A stretch of DNA of 64,000 nucleotides. Source: Clostridiaceae bacterium AM27-36LB (GTDB lineage: Bacteria; Bacillota; Clostridia; Lachnospirales; Lachnospiraceae). This document shows, piece after piece, positions 44,904 through 53,285 of this stretch. The stretch spans positions 378,754 to 442,753 of the forward strand of contig QUJQ01000002.1 of assembly GCA_003480725.1 (NCBI GenBank), in the 5' to 3' direction. The translations under genes were made by a program, and so were the position numbers. How positions within the stretch are numbered: the first letter of the stretch is position 1; every line of letters starts with the position of its first letter. Under the pieces are notes generated by a model that did not search any database, was not told the origin of the DNA, and saw nothing but the letters and a program-made list of their open reading frames with translations.

Positions 44904-45782
44904 TCACCCTCTTGGATGTACTTTGCTGTATTCATTCTTTACTTCTGGCTGAAATCCTGCATAGATCTGTGCCGCCGTAAGATCTGAATACCCCAACAAT
45001 TCCTGTATCATATGCATTCTTGCTCCGCCTGCAGCCATGTGCGCTGCACAGGAATGACGGAACATCCGCGGTGTAATATCTTTTTCGATACCAGCTCTCG
45101 CCGCATAACCTTTTAATACTTTCCAGAATCCCTGGCGGCTCATGGGTGCACCAGAGCAGTTCAGAAACAGAGTCTCTGTATCTTTCTTCAGAAATGCATC
45201 TCTTCCCCGTTCCAGATAGACCAGCAAAGCTTTTCCCGCTTTTTCGCCAAATGGAATCATACGTTCCCGACCTTCATCCCTGCACAGAATCCATCCAAAA
45301 CGCAGATTCACATCCTCCATCCGAAGGCTGATCAGTTCACTGACTCTCATACCTGTGGCATACAAAAGCTCCAGCATAGCCTTATCCCTGCATCCTTTTG
45401 GCGTATCCTCGGTGGTCTGAGCAAGCAGATGCTCCATTTCCTGAATGGTCAGTATTCCTGGCTGCTTCTTCTCCACCTTTGGCGGTTTTAACGTAAATGC
45501 AGGATCTTCCTCGATCATATGCTCCCGAAACAGATACTCAAAGAACCCTTTCATCGAGGCAATATATCTGGAAATGGTAGCTGCTGCCATTCCATCCTTT
45601 TCCAGAAGCAGCACATAGGAATTCAGATGCGTGGTCCGCACCGCGGACACAGAATCCATTCCCTGTCCATGCAGATACGCGATCATCTTGGTCAAATCAC
45701 TGTGATAGGACATGACCGTATTATGTGATGCCTTTCTTATATTTTCCAAATATGCGACAAAATATCGCAGTTCTTCTTCCAT
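44904..45782 (-). CDS. XerC/D-like tyrosine recombinase with degenerate active site
   Basis: 292 residues from the ATG at 45782 (GAGGAG upstream). The N-terminal SAM-like domain (LRYFVAYLENIRKASHNTVM) and catalytic domain (LLYATGMRVSELISLRMEDV) match XerD. Of the six catalytic positions the first Arg, the Arg of box II and the Tyr (QIYAG) remain. The beta-hairpin Lys is lost (CRDEGRERMIPFG instead of a GKGNKER-type loop), the box II His is Arg (TPRMFRHSCAAHM) and the second His is Tyr (LLGYSDLTAAQIY). Known: XerD is often beside spoIIM in Clostridia. Here it may be inactive in cutting or act only as a DNA-binding protein. Confidence 0.8.
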   Translation of the reverse strand: MEEELRYFVAYLENIRKASHNTVMSYHSDLTKMIAYLHGQGMDSVSAVRTTHLNSYVLLLEKDGMAAATISRYIASMKGFFEYLFREHMIEEDPAFTLKPPKVEKKQPGILTIQEMEHLLAQTTEDTPKGCRDKAMLELLYATGMRVSELISLRMEDVNLRFGWILCRDEGRERMIPFGEKAGKALLVYLERGRDAFLKKDTETLFLNCSGAPMSRQGFWKVLKGYAARAGIEKDITPRMFRHSCAAHMAAGGARMHMIQELLGYSDLTAAQIYAGFQPEVKNEYSKVHPRG

Positions 45783-45811
45783 AACAACTCCTCGACCTCT
45801 GAAAACTGCAT
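45737..45811 (-). CDS. Possible 24-residue leader peptide overlapping the xer-like start
   Basis: An ATG at 45811 is preceded by AAGGGAG at ideal distance and opens a frame of 24 codons (MQFSEVEELLWKKNCDILSH...) that overlaps the recombinase start in another frame. A perfect stem TTGATATC/GATATCAA encloses its ribosome site. It could couple or limit translation of the recombinase. No homology claimed. Confidence 0.35.
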   Translation of the reverse strand: MQFSEVEELLWKKNCDILSHIWKI

Positions 45812-45842
45812 TGATATCTCCCTTCAGATCAGATATCAATAT

Positions 45843-45871
45843 TAGATTCAGTATAGCCAAGTATGTTGTGA
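45843..45871 (-). promoter_or_regulatory. Promoter of the xer-like/glutamine kinase-like operon
   Basis: TTGAAA and TATACT with 17 bases between them on the minus strand, in the gap after spoIIM. Coordinates are within a few bases. Confidence 0.6.
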
Positions 45872-45889
45872 ATTTCAATCTTTTTTTCA

Positions 45890-46453
45890 CTATATTTTAC
45901 GTAAAATCTGCCTGACAAGTCCCGGATTCAAGGCCGCCTCACATGCAACTCCAAAGAACAGAAAAAACAATCCCAAAGCCGCCAGAAAAACATATTTTTT
46001 TCGGTTCGATCCTCCACAGGAGGTCCACAGAATCACCCACCCAAAGGCCGGTACATAGAAAAGGATCTGCGGAAACAGTCCGGCTACACAGATCATCAGC
46101 CCCTTTCCACCCAGCTGGATCACTGAGATTCCCGCCATGGTTCCCCAGAGCATTCCTGTCAGAAATAACAGTCCAGTCAGTATAGCCGGTGCCAGCGGAA
46201 GAAATCCCGCGCACACAACTGCCAGATACTGACTTATCCGATAACCACCTATGTACAAGAACAATTTTTCTATATTAACAGACAGGGAAGCATATTGATT
46301 CAGAAAATATTCACTGAATAATCCTGTATCTGCTGTCGTTGCTTTTGTCTGTGCGATCAAAACACCTGCAATGATCCCTGCAAAGAATACCATCGGCCCT
46401 GGTTTCCACCTGATGCCGCTATTCGTATACTGCCTCCATATCCTCCCTAACAC
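45890..46453 (-). CDS. spoIIM: Stage II sporulation protein M-like
   Basis: 187 residues with about five membrane helices: MVFFAGIIAGVLIAQTKA, LAVVCAGFLPLAPAILTGLL and the C-terminal LGLFFLFFGVACEAALNPG. Known: SpoIIM, with SpoIID and SpoIIP, drives engulfment of the forespore. Start is a GTG at 46453; its GGGGAGG ribosome site lies in the 3' arm of the upstream terminator and the T run serves as spacer. The conserved end (Glu-Ala-x-x-Asn-Pro) is present. Confidence 0.8.
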   Translation of the reverse strand: MLGRIWRQYTNSGIRWKPGPMVFFAGIIAGVLIAQTKATTADTGLFSEYFLNQYASLSVNIEKLFLYIGGYRISQYLAVVCAGFLPLAPAILTGLLFLTGMLWGTMAGISVIQLGGKGLMICVAGLFPQILFYVPAFGWVILWTSCGGSNRKKYVFLAALGLFFLFFGVACEAALNPGLVRQILRKI

Positions 46454-46492
46454 AAAAACACCTCCCCATCCATCTTATGGACGGGGAGGTGT
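46453..46492 (-). terminator. Terminator after proC, containing the spoIIM ribosome binding site
   Basis: Arms of 16 bases (46458-46473 and 46477-46492; ACACCTCCCC...GGGGAGGTGT) with one mismatch and a 3-nt loop are followed on the minus strand by TTTTTGTG, whose GTG is the spoIIM start. It lies 15 bases after the proC stop. Confidence 0.8.
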
Positions 46493-46507
46493 CGGTATGA
46501 CTCTATC

Positions 46508-47302
46508 TCAGATTTTTGTACATCTGTTGTACACTGCTTCCGATGCTTTGAGCACTGCATTGCGAAGGCCATATTCTTCCAGTGCTGCCACACCTTCAAT
46601 GGTCGTTCCCGCCGGAGAGCATACCTGGTCTTTTAAGACTGCGGGATGTTCTCCAGTCTCCAACACCATGGCAGCCGCACCTTTCACTGCCTGTGCCGCA
46701 AATACATAAGCTTGCTTTCTTGGCATACCATATCTGACCGCACTGTCTGCCAATGCTTCAATGAACTGATAGACAAATGCCGGAGAGCTTCCACTGGCGC
46801 AGACTACCGCATCCATCAACCGTTCTTCGATAAATTCGGTCTTTCCGCAGGCATCGAAGAGCTTCTTTATCTCATCCATCTCCTCGCCTGACAATTCGCC
46901 CTGCTTCACACTGACACCTGTCATTCCCTCTCCAATCATAGCCGGTGTATTTGGCATGACACGGACGATTCTCTTATCATTGCCAAGGTTCTGCTTTAAC
47001 TGGTCAATAGTCTTGCCAGGTGCCAGCGAGATCAATACATGCTCCGGTGTCACCATATAACGGATCTCTTTTAAGACCTCCTCATAGAACTGCGGTTTTA
47101 CTGCCAACACCAGATACTTACAACGATTTGCACATTCTGCATTGTTGTCTGTATATTCCACCCCTGTCTCTGTATGAACTTTTGTCTTTGTTTCAGAAGT
47201 CTTTGCGCAGAAGATCATCTCTTCTGCTGGATACTCTTTTAAGGCTCCTTTCAGGATCGCATGTCCCATATTGCCCATTCCAATAAATCCAATCTTCGCC
47301 AT
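46508..47302 (-). CDS. proC: Pyrroline-5-carboxylate reductase
   Basis: 264 residues. KIGFIGMGNMGHAILKGAL (NADPH site), VRVMPNTPAMIGEGMTGV, and the C-terminal VCSPAGTTIEGVAALEEYG are ProC signatures. Known: last step of proline synthesis. It follows the rny terminator by about 35 bases. Confidence 0.96.
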   Translation of the reverse strand: MAKIGFIGMGNMGHAILKGALKEYPAEEMIFCAKTSETKTKVHTETGVEYTDNNAECANRCKYLVLAVKPQFYEEVLKEIRYMVTPEHVLISLAPGKTIDQLKQNLGNDKRIVRVMPNTPAMIGEGMTGVSVKQGELSGEEMDEIKKLFDACGKTEFIEERLMDAVVCASGSSPAFVYQFIEALADSAVRYGMPRKQAYVFAAQAVKGAAAMVLETGEHPAVLKDQVCSPAGTTIEGVAALEEYGLRNAVLKASEAVYNRCTKI

Positions 47303-47337
47303 ACTATGTACCTGCCTTCTTTCTTTGTAAACAGAAA

Positions 47338-47362
47338 AGGATGCCGTATGTTACGACATCCT
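47338..47362 (-). terminator. Terminator after rny
   Basis: An 11-bp stem with one G-U pair (AGGATGTCGTA/TACGGCATCCT), 3-nt loop, then TTTTCTGTTT on the minus strand; 21 bases after rny. Confidence 0.75.
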
Positions 47363-47383
47363 CTTTGTTATCTTTTATCTTAG

Positions 47384-48928
47384 TTATTTCGCGTATTCCG
47401 TTACCCTGCTTTCGCGGATCACGTTTACTTTGATCTGACCAGGATACTCCAGCTCTGCTTCAATCTGCTTGGAAATATCACGCGCAAGCAATACCATTGA
47501 TGCATCGTCTACCTGATCCGGAACTACCATTACACGAACCTCTCTGCCTGCCTGAATAGCAAAAGACTTATCTACTCCCTTAAAGGAGTTTGCAATATCT
47601 TCCAGTTGTTTTAATCTGTTGGTATAAGTCTCCAGTGTCTCTCTTCTTGCACCCGGTCTTGCTGCAGAAATTGTATCTGCTGCCTGAACGATACATGCGA
47701 TCAGAGATGTCGGCTCCACATCACCATGATGTGCTTCTACCGCATTGATAACAATCTGAGATTCCTTATACTTCTTACATAAATCTACGCCGATCTGAAT
47801 ATGGGATCCTTCCATCTCATGGTCGATGGATTTACCGATATCATGTAAAAGTCCGGCTCTCTTAGCCAGGCGAACATCAACACCGATCTCGCCTGCCAGA
47901 AGTCCTGACAAATGTGCAACCTCAATAGAATGCTTCAAAGCATTCTGACCATAGCTGCTACGGAATTTCATACGTCCAAGCAGACGTACCAGTTCCGGAT
48001 GAATACCGTGTACACCAACCTCGAGAGTTGCTGCTTCTCCCTCTTCACGAATCATTGTCTCGACTTCTTTCTGAGCCTTCTCAACCATCTCTTCGATTCT
48101 GGCCGGATGGATACGTCCATCAACGATCAGCTTCTCAAGAGCGATTCTGGCTACTTCCCGGCGGATCGGGTCAAAGCCTGAGAGAATAACTGCTTCCGGT
48201 GTATCATCAATAATCAGATCCACACCGGTCATCGTCTCCAGAGTACGGATATTACGTCCCTCTCGTCCAATGATTCTTCCTTTCATTTCGTCATTCGGAA
48301 GCTGTACAACAGAAATTGTTGTCTCTGCCACATGGTCTGCTGCACATTTCTGAATGGCAGTTACCACATAGTCCTTTGCTTTTCTGTTTGCTTCCTCTTT
48401 CGCCCTGGCCTCCATTTCTTTGACCAGCTTGGCTGTTTCATGTTTTACATCGTCTTCAACTGTTTTTAAAAGATATTCTTTTGCTTGTTCGGAGGTAAGG
48501 CCTGAGATTCTTTCCAGTTCCTGCACACGTCTGACAGACAGCTCTTCTACTTCAGCACGTTTTTTTGCCAATTGCTCTTCCCGTGCTGCAAAGCCTGCTT
48601 CCTTACGCTCAATTGCCTCAGTCTTCTTGTCAAGAGTTTCCTCTTTTGCCAGAACACGACGCTCATAGCGCTGGAGCTCTGCCCTGCGTTCTTTGGTTTC
48701 TTTTTCTAATTCATTTCTGGTTCTCATAGACTCTTCTTTTGCTTCCAGCATCGCTTCACGTTTTTTCGTTTCAGCGGTCTTCAGCGCTTCGTCTACGATC
48801 TCTCTCGCTCTGTCCTCTGCATTGCCAAGCTTGGTCTCCACAACCTTTTTCCGATAACCGATTGCGCAAGGCCAGGTGATAGCTGCTGCAACAACAACTG
48901 CGACCAGAACTGCTATAGCCGTAACCAT
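47384..48928 (-). CDS. rny: Ribonuclease Y
   Basis: 514 residues from the ATG at 48928, with AAGGAGG 10 bases upstream; the frame also opens at a TTG at 48952. A membrane helix ([18 protein letters not shown]) is followed by a long charged coiled coil (about 30-190), a KH domain ([15 protein letters not shown]) and an HD domain ([16 protein letters not shown]). Known: membrane-anchored endonuclease that starts mRNA decay in Firmicutes. Confidence 0.96.
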   Translation of the reverse strand: MVTAIAVLVAVVVAAAITWPCAIGYRKKVVETKLGNAEDRAREIVDEALKTAETKKREAMLEAKEESMRTRNELEKETKERRAELQRYERRVLAKEETLDKKTEAIERKEAGFAAREEQLAKKRAEVEELSVRRVQELERISGLTSEQAKEYLLKTVEDDVKHETAKLVKEMEARAKEEANRKAKDYVVTAIQKCAADHVAETTISVVQLPNDEMKGRIIGREGRNIRTLETMTGVDLIIDDTPEAVILSGFDPIRREVARIALEKLIVDGRIHPARIEEMVEKAQKEVETMIREEGEAATLEVGVHGIHPELVRLLGRMKFRSSYGQNALKHSIEVAHLSGLLAGEIGVDVRLAKRAGLLHDIGKSIDHEMEGSHIQIGVDLCKKYKESQIVINAVEAHHGDVEPTSLIACIVQAADTISAARPGARRETLETYTNRLKQLEDIANSFKGVDKSFAIQAGREVRVMVVPDQVDDASMVLLARDISKQIEAELEYPGQIKVNVIRESRVTEYAK

Positions 48929-48968
48929 ATACAGGAGCACCTCCTTATTCAATTTTCATTGTACATAC

Positions 48969-49015
48969 ACAACACTTAAAGTTTAATCTGTTTTTACAAT
49001 TATGTCAAGTGTTGT
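48969..49015 (-). promoter_or_regulatory. rny promoter framed by an inverted repeat
   Basis: TTGACA (49003-49008) and TAAACT (48980-48985) with 17-base spacing. A perfect 9-bp inverted repeat, ACAACACTT and AAGTGTTGT, brackets both promoter elements, so it may be an operator or form a leader structure. Confidence 0.6.
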
Positions 49016-49042
49016 CTGTCCGCTTTTGTATATTTTGTGCAA

Positions 49043-49498
49043 TCAGTCAGTTTCTTTCATGACAGATATGATATCACTCATGCAAAATCCTTTTCTGGCA
49101 AGAGATGCTATCACACTCCGCTTCTGACGGTCATCTGCCTCCGCATTCCGATAATGCTTTTTTTCCAGATGCTTTCGGATCAGCTCACACTGATCCACCG
49201 GTTCCAGTTCTTCGTACACCTGCTGGATCAGTTCTGGGGATACTCCTTTACGGAACTGCAGTTCCTGTTCCAGCTGTCTTCTGCTCTTGCTCTGGCACCG
49301 GCACTCTATGTAGTTACGCACATAACGTTCATCATTGATATAACCAAAACTTTTTACATAGGCAATGACCTTCTCCACCATTTCAGAGTCAAATTCCGCC
49401 TGCAAAAGCTTTTCTCTGAGCTGCGCCTCTGTCCGGTCCATCCGTTCCAGAAGCCGTAAAGCTTTAAGCTTCGCCTGTCTCAGCTGTTCTTCCGGCAT
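49043..49498 (-). CDS. recX: Regulatory protein RecX
   Basis: 151 residues from the ATG at 49498 (AGGAG just upstream); a longer start at 49546 is possible. Three-helix repeats are visible: [40 protein letters not shown] and [19 protein letters not shown]. Known: RecX binds RecA filaments and controls their activity. It overlaps the 3' end of recA by 35 bases, indicating coupled translation. Confidence 0.9.
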   Translation of the reverse strand: MPEEQLRQAKLKALRLLERMDRTEAQLREKLLQAEFDSEMVEKVIAYVKSFGYINDERYVRNYIECRCQSKSRRQLEQELQFRKGVSPELIQQVYEELEPVDQCELIRKHLEKKHYRNAEADDRQKRSVIASLARKGFCMSDIISVMKETD

Positions 49499-50555
49499 CA
49501 GCTCCTGCGGACTTCGCTTTATCTTCTTCCGGCACCGGTAATCCATAATATGCTCTTACTTTCCTCTCAATTTCATCACAGATCTGACGGTTCTCCTTCA
49601 GATACTGTTTTGCGTTCTCACGGCCCTGACCGATCTTAGCATCATTATAGGCATACCATGCACCGCTCTTGTTCACAATGCCACAGTTAGCAGCCAGATC
49701 CAGAATGTCTCCGATCGTGGAGATTCCCTGCCCGAACATGATATCAAATTCAGCCTCTTTAAATGGAGGTGCGATCTTATTCTTTACAACTTTTACTTTC
49801 GTATGGTTACCGATCACTTCTCCGCCCTGCTTGAGAGCTTCCGTACGACGTACATCCAGACGTACAGATGCATAGAATTTCAATGCACGTCCACCAGTTG
49901 TGGTCTCCGGATTTCCGAACATCACGCCGATCTTCTCACGAAGCTGATTGATAAAGATCACGATACAGTTAGTCTTGCTGACAACAGATGTGAGCTTTCT
50001 CAGTGCCTGAGACATAAGTCTCGCCTGCAGTCCCACATGAGAATCACCCATATCGCCTTCGATCTCTGCCTTTGGAACCAGCGCTGCCACAGAGTCCACG
50101 ATCACAATATCCACTGCTCCAGAACGCACCATGGTCTCAGTGATCTCCAGTGCCTGTTCCCCATTGTCCGGCTGGGAAATGTAAAGATTATCAATATCCA
50201 CACCAATATTTCTTGCATAGACCGGATCAAGCGCATGCTCTGCATCAATAAATCCCGCAATACCTCCACGCTTTTGTACCTCAGCTACCATATGAAGAGC
50301 AACCGTGGTCTTACCACTGGATTCCGGTCCGTAGATCTCAACAATTCTTCCCTTCGGAACACCTCCTGCTCCCAGTGCAATATCAAGACTTAAAGAACCA
50401 GTCGGAACGGTCTCCACCTGCATATGGGAAGTATCTCCCAGCTTCATCACAGAACCTTTCCCATACTGCTTCTCGATCTGGCTTAAAGCCGCATCCAGCG
50501 CTTTCAGACGGTCATCCTTTTTTACATCATCTTTTTTATTATCTTCCTTTGCCAT
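49464..50555 (-). CDS. recA: Recombinase RecA
   Basis: 363 residues. [20 protein letters not shown] (Walker A), [18 protein letters not shown] (Walker B), and [20 protein letters not shown] (loop L2 region) are intact. Known: strand exchange and LexA cleavage. A consensus SOS box lies in its leader. Confidence 0.98.
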   Translation of the reverse strand: MAKEDNKKDDVKKDDRLKALDAALSQIEKQYGKGSVMKLGDTSHMQVETVPTGSLSLDIALGAGGVPKGRIVEIYGPESSGKTTVALHMVAEVQKRGGIAGFIDAEHALDPVYARNIGVDIDNLYISQPDNGEQALEITETMVRSGAVDIVIVDSVAALVPKAEIEGDMGDSHVGLQARLMSQALRKLTSVVSKTNCIVIFINQLREKIGVMFGNPETTTGGRALKFYASVRLDVRRTEALKQGGEVIGNHTKVKVVKNKIAPPFKEAEFDIMFGQGISTIGDILDLAANCGIVNKSGAWYAYNDAKIGQGRENAKQYLKENRQICDEIERKVRAYYGLPVPEEDKAKSAGADAGRTAETGEA

Positions 50556-50589
50556 GAATAATCTCCTTCAAATGATCTGTTTCACGATA

Positions 50590-50603
50590 CGAACTTTTGT
50601 TCG
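50590..50603. promoter_or_regulatory. LexA/SOS box of recA
   Basis: CGAACTTTTGTTCG is a perfect palindrome matching the Firmicute CGAAC-N4-GTTCG consensus. It lies a few bases downstream of the expected recA transcription start. Confidence 0.9.
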
Positions 50604-50617
50604 ATTTCCATGCATTC

Positions 50618-50646
50618 ATCCTATCCTATTTCCAGACGATTGTCAA
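50618..50646 (-). promoter_or_regulatory. Promoter of recA-recX
   Basis: TTGACA and TAGGAT with 17 bases between them on the minus strand; the SOS box follows. Confidence 0.7.
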
Positions 50647-50691
50647 GTAAAAGTTCCCTGGATCACCATGGTTATTCTGTTGAAATTACAA

Positions 50692-50720
50692 AGACCCCGG
50701 GATACTTTCTCCCGGGGTCT
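50692..50720 (-). terminator. Terminator after asd
   Basis: A perfect 11-bp stem AGACCCCGGGA/TCCCGGGGTCT with a 7-nt loop, 57 bases after asd. The following minus-strand bases TTGTAATTT are only moderately T-rich. Confidence 0.65.
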
Positions 50721-50776
50721 GATGCCTTTTGTGTATTTGCGATGTGTTTGTGCAGTATCAGCTTTATATCTGATGC

Positions 50777-51862
50777 TTATTTCTTAGCGATATATCCTTT
50801 TGCTTTCAAAGTCTCTGCGCAGAGCACAGCTCCTCCTGCTGCACCACGGACGGTATTATGGGAAAGTCCTACAAATTTCCAGTCATAGATACTGTCTTCA
50901 CGGATACGTCCTACAGAAATGCCCATTCCGTTCTCATAGTTTACATCCAGCTGTACCTGCGGACGATTATCTTCTTCCATATAGCGGATGAACTGCTTTG
51001 GTGCACTTGGAAGTCCTGCTTCCTGCGGGAATCCTTTGAAGTTCACCAGGCGATCGATCAGCTGTTCCTTGGTCGGTTTCTTGCGGAATTTTACAAATAC
51101 AGCTGCGGTATGTCCATTCAGAACCGGAACACGGATACACTGACAGGTGATCTTTGGCTCTTCTGCTTTTACGATCACACCATCCTCAATGTGTCCCCAG
51201 ATACGAAGCGGTTCCTGCTCGGATTTTTCTTCCTCACCACCGATATACGGGATAATATTTCCAACCATTTCCGGCCAGTCTTTGAAAGTCTTTCCTGCTC
51301 CGGAGATTGCCTGGTAAGTAGTAGCTACGACCTCATACGGTTCGAACTCTTTCCATGCAGTCAGGACCGGTGCATAACTCTGGATAGAGCAGTTCGGTTT
51401 TACTGCGATAAATCCTCTGGTGGTTCCCAGACGTTTTTTCTGATGTTCGATGACTTCGAAGTGCTCTGGATTGATTTCCGGCACTACCATCGGCACATCC
51501 GGGGTCCAGCGATGTGCACTGTTATTGGAAACAACCGGTGTCTCAGTCTTTGCATAAGCCTCCTCGATTGCTTTGATCTCATCCTTGGACATATCCACTG
51601 CACTGAATACAAAATCAACGCTTGCAGCTACTTTTTCTACTTCATTGACATTCATAACAATGATCTTCTTTACCGCTTCCGGCATCGGAGTATCCATCTT
51701 CCAGCGTCCTCCGACAGCTTCCTCATAAGTCTTTCCTGCAGAACGTGCACTGGCTGCAATGGTCACTACCTCAAACCACGGGTGATTCTCAAGCAATGAA
51801 ATAAATCTCTGTCCTACCATACCGGTACCGCCAAGGATACCTACTCTTAACTTCTCGCTCAT
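50777..51862 (-). CDS. asd: Aspartate-semialdehyde dehydrogenase
   Basis: 361 residues from the ATG at 51862, which has GAGGAG at normal distance, unlike the ATG three codons earlier. RVGILGGTGMVGQRFISLL (NADP site), KPNCSIQSYAPVL with the catalytic Cys, and VPVLNGHTAAVFVKFR. Known: the archaeal/Firmicute form of Asd, in lysine, threonine and methionine synthesis. Single-gene unit. Confidence 0.94.
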   Translation of the reverse strand: MSEKLRVGILGGTGMVGQRFISLLENHPWFEVVTIAASARSAGKTYEEAVGGRWKMDTPMPEAVKKIIVMNVNEVEKVAASVDFVFSAVDMSKDEIKAIEEAYAKTETPVVSNNSAHRWTPDVPMVVPEINPEHFEVIEHQKKRLGTTRGFIAVKPNCSIQSYAPVLTAWKEFEPYEVVATTYQAISGAGKTFKDWPEMVGNIIPYIGGEEEKSEQEPLRIWGHIEDGVIVKAEEPKITCQCIRVPVLNGHTAAVFVKFRKKPTKEQLIDRLVNFKGFPQEAGLPSAPKQFIRYMEEDNRPQVQLDVNYENGMGISVGRIREDSIYDWKFVGLSHNTVRGAAGGAVLCAETLKAKGYIAKK

Positions 51863-51934
51863 CTCTTTCATTCTCCTCTGTTTTATGCCCGCTGCACATG
51901 TCCGTATGTAGCGTACATTTGTATGTCCTCTGAA

Positions 51935-51963
51935 ATATTACAGGATTTTTGATAAAAATGCAA
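51935..51963 (-). promoter_or_regulatory. Promoter of asd
   Basis: TTGCAT and TAATAT with 17-base spacing on the minus strand. The leader of about 60 bases is too short for a lysine riboswitch. Confidence 0.6.
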
Positions 51964-52019
51964 TACTTTTTTCAAAAACATATGAAATATATTTTAACAT
52001 ATCTATATACATACAACAA

Positions 52020-52051
52020 CCGGGGCACCGACAAAATTGCCGATGCCCCGG
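52020..52051 (-). terminator. Hairpin after the formate/nitrite-type channel gene
   Basis: CCGGGGCA/TGCCCCGG, extended by imperfect pairs, 4-nt loop region. It lies 37 bases after the stop codon. The T run is weak. Confidence 0.55.
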
Positions 52052-52087
52052 ATTTATATGGGATCCAAATATAAGGTAGCTGTCCTT

Positions 52088-52861
52088 TTATTTCTTTTGG
52101 ATCAGATAATACGGCAGTGCAACAAAGATGCTGCCACCAATAATATTTCCAAGTGTTACCCACAGAAGATTGTGAAAATATCCTGCAATGGTAAGTCCTG
52201 CCACACCATTAGGACTCATCAGTCCGATTGCCATCACACTCATGTTTGCAATACTATGCTCGAATCCGCACACCATGAAAATAAAGATACACCAGAAGAT
52301 CATGATCAGTTTTCCGGATTCTGTCTTCATCTTTGTACAGCACCATACTGCCAGACAAACCATCAGGTTGCACATAATACCTTTCACAAACAGCTGGCCG
52401 GCTGCTCCACCCATCTTGGTTGCCGCTGTATTTGCAAAAAATTCACCGACAGTCCCAGTCGGAACACCTGCTGCCACGAACATGACTGCCCCTAAAAGTG
52501 CTCCCACCAGATTACCAAGATAGCAGACTACCCATACTTTCACAGTATTTGCCCAGGACACCTGCCCCATAAAGGAACCGGCTGCCATCACAAAGTTATT
52601 TCCGGTAAAGAGTTCTGCTCCTGCCATGACTACCAGACTCAGTGCCGAGGCAAATGCGAAAGCCATGATCGGCTTGGTAATCGTACAACCTGCCGCAGTC
52701 AGATGTGCCCCAAGAGTAAATGTCACAAATCCTCCCAGTGCAATAAACATGCCTGCCACTATGGATGATACAAAATATCCCAGTGGACTCTTCTCCAGTA
52801 ATCCAAGTTTTCCTTTTGCCGCGTTGCATACGCTCTGATACTCGTCTTTGAACATCTTCAT
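52088..52861 (-). CDS. Formate/nitrite transporter family channel
   Basis: 257 residues with six membrane helices. AELFTGNNFVMAAGSFMG, KGIMCNLMVCLAVWCC and CGFEHSIANMSVMAIG (with the conserved central His) are FNT family motifs. Known: FNT pentamers carry formate, nitrite, hydrosulfide or lactate. Which one cannot be told from motifs; formate is sensible for a fermenter. A CRP/FNR-like palindrome lies upstream of its promoter. Confidence 0.88.
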   Translation of the reverse strand: MKMFKDEYQSVCNAAKGKLGLLEKSPLGYFVSSIVAGMFIALGGFVTFTLGAHLTAAGCTITKPIMAFAFASALSLVVMAGAELFTGNNFVMAAGSFMGQVSWANTVKVWVVCYLGNLVGALLGAVMFVAAGVPTGTVGEFFANTAATKMGGAAGQLFVKGIMCNLMVCLAVWCCTKMKTESGKLIMIFWCIFIFMVCGFEHSIANMSVMAIGLMSPNGVAGLTIAGYFHNLLWVTLGNIIGGSIFVALPYYLIQKK

Positions 52862-52957
52862 CTCTCCATTCTGCTCTTGTTACCCTTTATCATTCTGCCA
52901 GATACTCAGAATCTTTATGGATCGCCCCCATATTAACGACCCGGGTCAAAGATTGTT

Positions 52958-52998
52958 ATTATAATAACATACTTTTTCTCATGTGTGATTGTACACAT
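52958..52998 (-). promoter_or_regulatory. FNT promoter region with CRP/FNR-like palindrome
   Basis: TATAAT (minus strand, 52958-52963) sits inside a 16-base palindrome. About 40 bases upstream of the likely start lies ATGTGTGATTGTACACAT (52981-52998), with TGTGT-N6-ACACA symmetry like CRP/FNR sites, at the place of a class II activator; the -35 is poor, as expected for an activated promoter. Confidence 0.5.
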
Positions 52999-53036
52999 TG
53001 TAGGAAAGGTTTTCCTAGAGTTTTTCGAAAAAAGAC

Positions 53037-53065
53037 TTTACAATCTTCTATTTATCCGATATAAT
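53037..53065 (+). promoter_or_regulatory. Promoter of tRNA-Thr
   Basis: TTTACA and TATAAT with 17-base spacing; the tRNA begins 22 bases downstream. Confidence 0.75.
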
Positions 53066-53087
53066 ATCATTTGTTGTTATGCAACAA

Positions 53088-53160
53088 GCTTCCGTGGCTC
53101 AGTAGGTAGAGCGACGCACTCGTAATGCGTAGGTCACCGGTTCGAATCCGGTCGGGAGCT
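53088..53160 (+). tRNA. tRNA-Thr (anticodon CGU)
   Basis: A 73-base cloverleaf: acceptor GCTTCCG/CGGGAGC, D arm GCTCAGTAGGTAGAGC, anticodon stem ACGCA/TGCGT with loop CTCGTAA (anticodon CGT), T arm ACCGGTTCGAATCCGGT. The CCA end is not encoded. It reads ACG codons. Confidence 0.95.
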
Positions 53161-53171
53161 TCACGTAAAAG

Positions 53172-53199
53172 CCTTGATTTTTCAAGGTTTTTTTATTTT
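53172..53199 (+). terminator. Terminator after tRNA-Thr
   Basis: CCTTGA/TCAAGG with a TTTT loop, followed by a run of seven T. Confidence 0.8.
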
Positions 53200-53210
53200 A
53201 CGTCAGAAAG

Positions 53211-53236
53211 AAAACCGCCCGAAAACGGGCGGTTTT
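53211..53236. terminator. Bidirectional terminator between tRNA-Thr and glgA
   Basis: AAAACCGCCCG/CGGGCGGTTTT around AAAA, with T runs on both strands; 50 bases after the glgA stop. Confidence 0.85.
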
Positions 53237-53285
53237 TCCTGTTTTGTCGACCGGTTGTCGACCATTCTTGCATTTATTCCAGCAT

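Noticed and set aside
44904..45890. Longer start of the xer-like gene at 45890
   Set aside because: The extra 36 codons cover the promoter and the leader hairpin. The ATG at 45782 has a proper ribosome site and gives the normal XerD N-terminus.
51872..51940. Lysine riboswitch in front of asd
   Set aside because: The leader is only about 60 bases; no lysine riboswitch core fits.
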